64,000 nt of DNA from Xenorhabdus bovienii. GTDB taxonomy: Bacteria; Pseudomonadota; Gammaproteobacteria; Enterobacterales; Enterobacteriaceae. The position numbers and the translations under genes are program-made. The notes under the pieces were generated by a model. It searched no databases. It was not told the origin of the DNA and saw only the letters and a list, made by a program, of their open reading frames with translations. Below, one piece after another: positions 48,901 to 59,500 of the stretch; the first letter of the stretch is position 1; the number at the start of each line of letters is the position of its first letter. Location of the stretch: positions 1-64,000 of the forward strand of contig NZ_JANAIF010000012.1 in assembly GCF_024721015.1 (NCBI RefSeq), given 5' to 3'.

Positions 48901-51900
48901 ACCACCCGGCTGGCGGAGGCCATTGCCGGTATTCAACTCTATGTCAACCGGACACTGAACCGGATAGAACCCAATGCCCGTGCTGATGTGTCAACCCGTC
49001 AGTTCTTTACCGACTGGGCGATGAATAACCGTTACAGCACCTGGGGCGGGGTATCGCGGCTGGTCTATTATCCGGAAAACTACCTTGACCCGACCCAGCG
49101 TATCGGGCAGACCCGGATGATGGATGAACTGCTCGAAAACATCAGCCAGAGCAAGCTTAGCCGGGATACGGTGGAGGAGGCCTTTAAAACCTACCTGACC
49201 CGCTTTAAAACCTACCTGACCCGCTTTGAAACTGTGGCGGATCTGAAAGTCGTCAGCGCCTATCACGATAACGTCAACAGTGACACCGGGCTGACCTGGT
49301 TTGTCGGGCAAACGCGGGAAAATCTGCCGGAGTACTACTGGCGTAACGTGGATATCTCACGCATGCAGGCGGGTAAACTGGCGGCCAATGCCTGGAAAGA
49401 GTGGACGAAGATTGATACCGCACTCAATCCCTACGGGGATGCGGTGCGTCCGGTGATGTTCAGGGAGCGCCTGCACCTTATCTGGGTGGAAAAAGAGGAA
49501 GTCGCGAAAAATGGCACCGATCCGGTGGAAACTTATGACCGTTTTACGCTGAAACTGGCATTTTTACGTCATGACGGCAGTTGGAGTGCCCCCTGGTCTT
49601 ACGATATCACGGCTCAGGTGAAGGCAGTCACCGACGATCAGCCTGATGTTGAACGATTGGGGTTGGCGGCTTCAGGCTTTCAGGGCGAGGATACGTTGCT
49701 GGTATTTGTGTACAAGACTGGGGAGAGTTACAACGATTTTGGCGACAGCAACAAAGAGGTAGAGGGACTATTTGTATATGCGGATGGCACCTGCAACCCA
49801 ATGAATGCGAAGCAGTTGAATCGCTATTCCTTGATAAAGAATACTTTCGATATTATCTCTTCGGATAGGGGGCATATTGTTAAACGCGCCAATTATAAAT
49901 TTGCTCAAGATTATGATATTCCTAGCTCTTTAGCACTGGACTCCGCTCCCAGTCAAAATTCATTTATCGCTATAGATAATGCATTGATACCGCAAATATC
50001 TCACGTCCATTCAAGTGAAGACTTGATTATTACGCTGAATAATCCGGGATTTACTCTAAATTATCGAGCAAATGATGATCTAAGACGCCATCAATTAATT
50101 GCAATGAAAGTTTGTGGCAAGCCAGATCACACATTTATTTTGGCGGATAAGGTAAGTAAATATCTTCCTTTTCCAAAGATGTACGGGCCAATTCCAGTTT
50201 ATAACACAACAAATAATACCATTGGAGTCGCACAAAACTCTCCTTTTTATCTTGGGGGAGAAGACAACTACATAGCCTTGAATTCAGACAGTTCCAGAGA
50301 GTTTTTATTTCCTATTAACTCTTTTGAGAATACAACAAACTTTCACGTTGGCTCAAATCGCCAAGAAAAATTTAAAAAGTGCGAGACCACTTCTTATGTC
50401 TTACGTCTCCGGAGTTACCTCTACTGGCCTATGTTTATGTCGCAATCGAAAGGGTGGTATTATTTTGATTCGAACATAGATGCAAAAAACATCTTCTTTT
50501 CTGTAAGAAAATCCACAAAAAAATCAAGTCTTTAATGCCAAGGATGCAGCCAATAACCTTCCGAAACCCAGCTTTGAAGGAATGAATTACGTATTTAATC
50601 CTGTTATTTTGAATGCGTCAGATCTAACCTTTATTAACAATATAGAGTCCATAGATGTCTATTTTGAAATTAAAGATAACGATGGAAAGAGTATTGGAAA
50701 GGCGAGTTCTACGCTGACGATAAAAAAAGTAGATTACTCTCAAAACAATATTCTTCACCTATATAACACTGATGCTGGTGTTCAGTATATGCAGCTCGGA
50801 GTTTATCGCATTCGCCTTAATACCCTGCTGGCACTTCAACTGGTGTCCAGAGCGAATATCGGCATTGATACCATCTTGACCATGGCGACGCAGCAGCTGC
50901 CGGAGCCGCAGTTGGGTAAAGGCTTCTACGCCACGTTCACCCTGCCGCCTTACAACCCGGCGACGCATGGTACCAGTCTGGCGTTCCAGCTTAACCTTAA
51001 ACATGTGGTTGATGATAATGCGCACATAATTTATTCGGGGTTGCTGCAGGATACCGAGCTTGCGGTTCGGCTCTTTATTCCCCTGGATGATAAACCCCTG
51101 AGGTCATACGTTGCCAAGGTGTTTTTAACCACTCAGAAGAATCCCAATGACGGTACATGGAACGGACCACACTTTACGGATGATAGCGGTAAAATAGGTA
51201 TCCATGACAGTTCGAATGTCAGTATGTTCGCTGGGGTACAACCCCATAACGGTATCACCACTGAACCACTGGATTTTAACGGGCCTGTGCACTCTATTAC
51301 TGGGAGCTGTTCTACTACACCCCGATGATGTGCTTCCAGCGTCTGTTACAGGTACAGGAAAAACAATTCGACGACGCCACCAAATGGATGAACTACGTCT
51401 ACAATCCCGCGGGCTATATCGTTGACGGGGAAATCACTCCCTGGACCTGGAATTGCCGACCGTTGGAAGAGACCACCTCCTGGCATGCCAATCCGCTGGA
51501 CGCAATTGACCCGGATGCTGTCGCCCAAAGTGACCCGACGCACTACAAAGTGGCCACCTTTATGCGCCTGCTGGATCAGCTTATTCTGCGCGGCGATATG
51601 GCCTATCGCGAACTGACCCGTGATGCACTGAATGAAGCGAAAATGTGGTATGTGCGCACTCTGGAATTGCTCGGTGACGAACCGGAGGATTACGGCAGCA
51701 GCCAGTGGGCGGCACCGTCCCTTTCTGTTGCAGCCAGCCAGACTGTGCAGGCGGTTTATCAACAGGATCTTGCTGCGCTGGACCGTGGAGACGTTTCCAC
51801 GCAGTCCCAGCCCCGTACCGCTAATTCTCTGGTCGGGCTGTTCCTGCCGGAATATAACCCGGCGCTCACTGATTACTGGAAAACCCTGCGCCTGCGTCTG

Positions 51901-52385
51901 TTTAACCTGCGCAACAACCTTTCCATTGACGGGCAGCCGTTATCGCTGGCGATCTACGCCGAACCCACCGATCCGAAAGCGCTGCTCACCAGCATGGTAC
52001 AGGCGTCTCAGGGCGGCAGTGTATTGCCGACAGGCACTTTGGCGCTATATCGCTTCCCGGTCATGCTGGAGCGGGCCCGCAATCTGGTGGCGCAATTGAC
52101 CCAGTTCGGGGCTTCTCTGCTCAGTATGGCAGAGCATGATGATGCCGATGAACTCACCACACTGTTACTGCAGCAGGGCATGGAGCTGGCGACACAGAGC
52201 ATCCGCATTCAGCAACGGACAGTAGACGAAGTGGATGCCGATATTACCGTATTGGCAGAGAGCCGGCGCAGTGCGCAGAACCGTCTGGAGAAATACCAGC
52301 AGCTGTATGACGAGGACATCAACCACGGAGAGCAGCGGGCCATGTCGCTGTTAGATTCGGCGGCAGGTCAATCCCTGGCCGGTCA
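45953..52385 (+). pseudogene. tcA toxin gene (XptA2-like), frameshifted, 3' end deleted
   Basis: TcA forms the pentameric injection pore of Tc insecticidal toxins. The N-terminus MYSADVLLNKISPTRDGRTM and long stretches match XptA2 of Xenorhabdus. The coding sequence is broken by three one-base changes: an A7 tract at 46119-46125 (eight A expected), an A7 tract at 50517-50523 (six expected) and a GGG at 51281-51283 (four expected). Between them the frame is clean for 1433 and about 250 residues. After SAAGQSLAG (52383) TcA homology stops and TcB sequence begins: the last roughly 400-450 residues, including much of the pore-forming and C-terminal region, are gone. An in-frame 21-base duplication is at 49183-49224. 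The AT-rich patch ~49800-50760 encodes the variable receptor-binding part. Confidence 0.93.
49183..49224 (+). repeat. 21-bp tandem duplication in tcA
   Basis: Two perfect copies of a 21-base unit (49183-49203, 49204-49224) encode FKTYLTR twice, so the protein reads KTYLTRFKTYLTRFE. Remembered TcA relatives and the second tcA here (KNYLTAFE) carry a single copy. The reading frame is kept. Confidence 0.9.
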
Positions 52386-55364
52386 CCGTTGCCATCTATT
52401 CCGGTTCAGCAGGACAGTGCCATGCTGATCGATTTCAACGGCGACGGTCGGCTGGACTAGGTAGTGACCTCTGCCGGACTCCGGGGTTACCACACGATGA
52501 CGCCGGAGGGGGAGTGGACGCCATTTATCCCGCTGTCTTCCATCTCGGTGGAATACTTTCATCCGCAAGCGCAATTGGCAGACATCACCGGCTCGGGGTT
52601 ACCCGATCTTGCACTGATTGGTCCCCATAGTGTGCGGTTCTGGGCAGATACCCCGGGGGGATGGGATAAAGCCCAGGATGTGGGCTATCAGGGGAGTATT
52701 CCGCTGCCGATCCCGGGACGGGATGCGCGCAAATTGGTGGCATTCAGTGATATGACGGGTTCCGGGCAGCCGCATCTGGTGGAAGTCTCTGCTGACGGTG
52801 TTCGCTGTTGGCCAAATCTGGGTCGGGGACGCTTCGGTGAACCGTTGACACTGCCGGGTTTTCGAATTACCGGGGAAGCTTTTAACCCCAATCGATTGTA
52901 TATGGCGGATATGGACGGCTCCGGTACCACTGACCTGATTTATGTCCACAGTACTTATCTGGAGCTCTATATCAATGAAAGTGGCAACCGATTTTCAGAA
53001 CCGTTGCGCATTGACCTGCCGACCGGGGCACGTTTTGATGATACCTGCCGGCTACAGATTGCGGACACCCAAGGGCTTGGCGTTACCGCTATTATTCTGA
53101 CTGTGCCACATATCGCTGTACAGCACTGGCGTCTGGAGGTGACGGCACATAAACCCTGGCTGTTGAATGCGGTCAACAACAATATGGGGGCTGACACCGC
53201 ATTATATTATCGCAGTTCTGCCCAATTCTGGCTGGATGAAAAACAGCAGGCGACAGAGGAAGGGCGTAAGGTCGCCAGTTACCTGCCATTTCCGGTACAT
53301 CTCTTGTGGCGCACAGAAGTACGGGATGAGATCACGGGAAACCGGCTATCCAGCCGTTGCGATTATGCCCATGGTGCCTGGGATGGCCGGGAACGGGAAT
53401 ATCGTGGTTTCGGGCGGGTCACGCAAACGGATACAGATGAACGGGCGTGTGCGACCCGGGGTACACAGACTGAAACATTGGCACCTTCCCGCACCGTCAG
53501 CTGGTTTGCCACGGGGATATCTGAGGTGGACGGTTTGCTGCCGCGCGAATACTGGCAAGGGGATGAACAGGCTTTTGCGGGCTTTACACCCCGTTTTACC
53601 CGCTACGACACCCCCACAGGCAGTGAGGTCACCATCATCCCGAATGAAGAGGAAATGTACTGGTTGAGCCGGGCGCTGAAGAGGATGCCGTTACGCAGTG
53701 AAATATATGGGGATGACGATACAGAACTGGCGGGGACGCCCTATTCTGTCAGCGAGTCACGTCCTCAGATCCGCCTGCTTGCGGGAATGATGGCAGAGGC
53801 GCCTTCAGCATGGCCCTCAATGCTGGAATCGCGAAGTTATCAATATGAGCGCATTGCAGCAGATCCACAGTACAGTCAGCAGATTGTTCTGAAAAGTGAT
53901 ACATTAGGCTTTCCCACGGATATTCTGAGTATCGCTTATCCCCGGCGCCAGAAACCCGCAATGTCACCCTATCCGGATACCTTGCCGGAAACGCTGTTTG
54001 ACAGCGGTTATGATGACCAGCAAATGTTGTTGCGCCTGACTCGTCAGCGCTACGAATATCATCATGTGATTGACGAAACATTATGGCTATTGGGACTGCC
54101 AGCGGTGTCGCGCAGTGATACCCGGGTATTATCTCAGAACGTCGTGCCTGACGGCGGATTATCACTGGAAGGGTTCAGTACGGTCTTTGGCACTCCCGGT
54201 GCCGGACAACTGCCTAACACAGAAGATGACTATCTGGGGCATGTGACAGTGAACTATACCGGTGCTGGTGGTAAACCGGATTTTCCTCCTCTAGTTGCTT
54301 ACACCGAAACCGCTGAATTTAATAAGGCCTCGTTAAAAGCCTTTGAGGGGATCATGAGTCCGGATGAGCTGCAAAAAGAGCTTGAAAACGCGGGCTGGCA
54401 GTCTGTTCCGGTGCCTTTACAGGACAACGGGGGATTTAATGTCTGGGTGGGACGTCAGGGTTACACCGATTTTGCGGGAGCAGAAGGGTTTTATCGGCCA
54501 CTGGCACAGCGTCAGACACTGATGACCGGCAAAAATCTTACCGGTTGGGATACGCATTTCTGCGCGGTGATCCGGGAGCAGAGTGCCACGGGGTCGGTTG
54601 CGTATGCCCAATATGACTATCGTTTTAACGTGGCCAATAGGGTAACGGATGCGAACGATAATATTTCTACTTCCACGTTTGATGCGCTGGGAAGAGTGAC
54701 CAGCGTAAGATTTTGTGGACTGGAAGCAGGGGTGATGCAGGGATACACCCCCCTGAGCTGGATGCCGCGGGTAACACCAGAAACGACAGAATTTAAAAAC
54801 GTATCCCCCGAAGATAATCGCATGGGTCGGCTCGCCCTGAGACGTTATCTGCGCCGAAATTCCGCCGCGAGTTTTAGCTCAAATTCCTGCCTTCCACCCC
54901 ATACGCTGAATATTTCAACGGACAGATATGACCGTGATCCAGAACAACAACTCCGCCAGAGCCTCTCTTTCAGTGATGGTTTCGGAAGAACGCTACAAAC
55001 CGCCGCCAGACATGAAGCAGGGCAAGCATGGCAGTTGAGTGATGACGGTACGATTATCGCAGATGAAGCCGGATTACCCATCAATGAACACACTGATTTC
55101 AGGTGGGTGGTATCCGGGAGGACAGAATATGACGGCAAAGGCCAACCTGTACGTACATACCTGCCTTACTTTCTGAATAACTGGCGATATGTCAAAGATG
55201 ATAGTGTACGTCGCGATCTCTTCGCTGATACAAGCTGTTATGACCCGCTGGGCCGTGTCTGGCAAGTGGTGACTGCGGCGGGTTATCTGCGCCGGACGTT
55301 AATGACTCCCTGGTTTGTTGTCAGTGAAGATGAAAACGACACGGCCGCAGAAGTGAGCCAATAG
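52386..55364 (+). pseudogene. tcB toxin gene (TcdB/XptC1-like), 5' end deleted, amber codon
   Basis: TcB forms the lower part of the cocoon that encloses the TcC toxin and docks on TcA. TcB homology starts at PLPSIPVQQDSAMLIDFNGD, which lies well inside the protein: about 500 N-terminal residues including the SpvB domain are missing. Codon 52458-52460 is TAG where relatives have Trp (GDGRLD[W]VVTSAGLRGYH). From 52464 the frame is open for 966 residues through the VCBS/FG-GAP-like repeats (QLADITGSGLPDL, AFSDMTGSGQPHLVE, YMADMDGSGTTDLIY) and middle/N TcdB-toxin domains to the normal end ENDTAAEVSQ. tcC follows after 50 bases with its own AGGAG site. Confidence 0.93.
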
Positions 55365-55414
55365 CACATGTACTAGCCACCGAGATATCGGGAAACATTT
55401 TTCAGGAGTCATCA

Positions 55415-56530
55415 ATGTCACAGACATTATATTCAGGAACCCCGTCCGTAGTTGTCATGGATAACCGTGGCCTAAACGTCAGAACTGTTCAATATTACCG
55501 GCATCCGGATACGCTGGATCTGACCGATGAACGTATTTCTTTTAGTCAGTATACCCAAGCCGGTTTTCCGGCGCGGATCTTTTCACCCCGTCAACATGAT
55601 TTATGGAAAAACGACAACCGCATAAAACCCGACAGAGCCAGTATACAAAGCCTGAGTGGTATGGCTCTCCGGACAGAAGGAGCCGATGACGGCGTTGCCG
55701 CGGCATTAAATGATATTGCCGGGCGGCCGGTGATCAGTATTGATGCGATGGGGGTAAAACGGCGATATTTATATGAGGCGCATCATCTGGCCGGGCGACT
55801 GCTGAGTATTTCTGAACAGGCGTCAGGGCAGGAACCCAGTATTGTTGAACGCTTTATCTGGTCAGGAAATAGTCAGCAAGAAAAGGCCTATAACCTGATT
55901 GGAGCCTGTGCATCCCGCTACGATACGGCAGGACGTGAAGCATGCTAGGGCATATCTTTACTGGGAAGTCCGATAAGAATAACCCGACAGCTATTGCCAG
56001 ATGATATGGACGCTAACTGGCAGGGAAACACGCCCAATGATTGGAATGCGCCATTGTCCGGAGACAGTTTTACCACTCGGATGACGACGGATGTCACCGG
56101 GGCGATGCTGACACAAACGGATGCGATGGGAAATCAGCAGCGTCAGGAATACGACCGGGCCGGTCAGGTAAAAAGGAGTTGGCTGACGCCTGTACGGGGA
56201 GAAGAAAAAAATATAATGACCTCTCTGACCTATTCAGCGGCAGGACAAGTATTAAGCCAAAGAGAGGGTAATGGGATTGTCACTACCAATCTGTATGAAC
56301 AGAAAACCCAGCGACTGTCTGCAAGTCGCGTTGAACGGTTATCCGATCATCCATCCGGCGCCGCAATTTTACAGAATTTTCATTATCTCTATGATCCGGT
56401 AGGAAATGTTGTCAGCGTTTATGATCATGCGCAGGCTGTACGGTACTGGCGTAACCAGAAAATTTCGCCGGAAAGTCAATATACCTATGATTCGTTTTAT
56501 CAGCTTGTTAGCGCCACGGGGCGGGAAATG
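55415..56530 (+). pseudogene. tcC toxin gene (XptB1-like), amber codon and 3' deletion
   Basis: The N-terminus MSQTLYSGTPSVVVMDNRGL and YD/RHS repeats identify a TcC. A TAG at 55946-55948 interrupts the frame after YDTAGREAC; the same frame continues GISLLGSPIRITRQLLPDD and on through YDPVGNVVSVYDHAQAVRYW to YDSFYQLVSATGREM. There, at about 56530, homology stops and TcA sequence begins in another frame. The distal YD repeats, the autoproteolytic site and the whole C-terminal toxin are missing. It cannot deliver a cargo. Confidence 0.92.
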
Positions 56531-59500
56531 TCAACGATTTCTGGCTCAATTTGTCCTTCGGTAAGAAAAACACCAATCAACAGTATAAGAATGATCAACT
56601 AATAACATTGGTAAATGATGGCAATAACACGGCAAAAGCAAGGTTGATTAAGCGAACCCGCAAAGATTACTACGATTCACGTTTAAATTACGCAGAGCTT
56701 ATTCCGGTAAAAGGAAATGAGTACAAATATAATTTCAGCATAAAAAAAACAGAGCATGACTGTATAGATTTTCGCCTTCAAAATGGAGATGACGAATATG
56801 TATATCGAGATACAAATTTCGTGCCTATTGCTAATACCCATTACAGCATTCCCATCAAACTGACGACAGAACAAGTTATCAATGGCATAACACTTCGTTT
56901 ATGGCGAGTTAATCCAGATCCTTGGAAACCTATCAATGCCAACACATTCTTCAAAATGGTGGAATTCCCCGGCGATATATTTCTATTGAAATTGAACAAA
57001 GCCATTCGTTTGTATAAAGCGATGGGAATAGCTCCAGAAGATATCTGGCAGGTGGTAGAAAGTATTAATGATGATTTAACCATTGATAGCAATGTGCTGG
57101 GTAAGTTGTTTTATGTCCAATATTATATGCAACACTATAATATTAACGTAAGTGATGCGCTGGTATTGTGTAATTCTAATATTAGTCAATACCCCACTAA
57201 GCAGCAAGCCAGCCAGTTCACAACGCTGTTCAATACACCGTTACTGAATGGACAAGAGTTTTCTGCCGATAATACCGAACTGGATTTAACCCCTGGTGCA
57301 TCAGAAAACCATTTTCACTTGGGGGTAATGAAACGTGCTTTCAGAGTTAATGATACCGAGCTGTATACTCTATGGAAACTGGTCAACAAGGGAACAAATT
57401 CGGCATTTATTTGTTCAATGAAGAACCTGTCAGTCCTTTATCGCGTCCACCTACTGGCAGAAATTCATAATCTGACGGTGAATGAATTCTCCATGCTGTT
57501 GTCCGTTTCCCCATATGCAGACAAGAAAATTGCCGATTTCTCCGATACAGAATTAACCCAATTAATCAGTTTTCTGTTTCAATGCACACAGTGGCTGGCA
57601 ACACAAAAGTGGTCAGTCAGTGATGTATTTCTTATGACCACAGACAATTACAGCACTATCCTCACTCCGGACATTGAAAACCTGATCACGACTGGACTAT
57701 CGACACCTTCACTCGGTAGTGACGAACTTATCCGTGCTGCTGCACCGCTTATTGCTGCCAGCATTCAATTGGATTCAGCCAAGACAGCGGAAGCTATCCT
57801 GCTATGGATTAATCAGATAAAACCTCAAGGGCTGACATTTGATAATTTCATGATCCTTGTTACCAAAAATGATCGCTCAGAGAATGAAACTCAAAAAATG
57901 GTAGCCTTTTGTCAAGTACTGGGGCAACTTTCGCTGATTGTGCGCAATATTGGACTAAGCGAAAATGAATTGACACTGTTGGTCACAAAACCGGAGCGGT
58001 TTCAATTAGAAACAACGGTACTACAGCATGATCTTCTCACACTTCAAGCGTTGACTCGTTTCCACACTGTAATAATGCGTTGTGGAAGCTATGCCACAGA
58101 AATTTTAACTGCATTAGACATGGGGAGACTCACAGCCGAGCAGTTGGCTATAGCTCTAAAATTTGATGTTCAGGAAATAGCTCAGGCATTGCAACAGGCT
58201 GGTTCGGGAGAAAGCATTTTTACCAATTGGAAAACAATGGATGCAACTCTGCAATGGCTGGATGTAGCCACCACGCTGGGCATCACTCCGGATGGCGTTG
58301 CAGCACTCATAAAACTAAAATATGCCGGTGAACCTGAAACACCTCTGCCAACTTTTGATGACTGGCAAGCAGCCAGTATTTTGTTGCAGGCAGGTCTGAA
58401 CAATCAACAATCCAATTACCTTCAGGCGCTGTTGGATGAAGCAACGGCTACAGCGGTCAGTGCTTACTATATCAATAATGGCGCACCTCAACAGATTCAG
58501 AGCCGGGATGAGTTATACAGCTATCTACTGATTGACAACCAAGTTTCTGCCAAAGTGAAAACTACCCGTGTGGCAGAGGCAATTGCCAGCATTCAACTGT
58601 ATGTCAATCGGGCGTTGAATAATGTTGAAAGTAAAGTATCAAAACAAGTGAAAGCCCGTCAGTTCTTCTGCGACTGGGAAACCTATAATCGACGTTACAG
58701 CACTTGGGCCGGAGTGTCTGAACTGGTCTATTACCCGGAAAACTATATCGATCCCACGATGCGTATTGGTCAGACGGGTATGATGATAACCTGTTACAAC
58801 AGCTTTCTCAAAGCCAATTAAACACTGATATCGTCGAAGACGGTTTCAAAAATTATCTGACTGCATTTGAAAATGTCGCTAATTTACAGGTCATTAGTGG
58901 ATACCATGACAATATCAATGTGAATGAGGGATTAACCTATTTAATTGGTCATAGTCAGACAGAACCAAAATTATATTATTGGCGTAATGTCGATCATCAA
59001 AAGTGCGAACACGGTAAATTTTCTGCCAACGCCTGGGGAGAATGGAAAAAGATTGAAACCCCAATCAATGTATGGCAGGAAAATATTAGACCTGTTGTTT
59101 GCAAATCTCGCTTGTATTTACTGTGGCTAGAGAAAAAAGAATTAAAAAATGAAGATGGTTCGCTAAATGTCATCGATTATATATTGAAATTGTCACATAT
59201 TCGTTATGATGGAAGTTGGATTTCCCCTTTTAGTTTCAATGTATCCGATAAAATCAATAACAATTCAATTGTTGGTATATATTGTTCTTATGATTATGAA
59301 AAAGAAGTGGTAATTGTTTATTTTTATGAAAAGAAAGATGCTTATTCAAGCAATAACCTTCCTGCAAACAAAGGAATAACCATTAATCCTGATATGACAT
59401 TTTCTATTCTCACGGAGAATGATTTAAATGCCATTGTTAAAAGTACATTATCAGAACTTGATACCAAAACGGACTATAAAGTTAATAATCAATTTACCAT

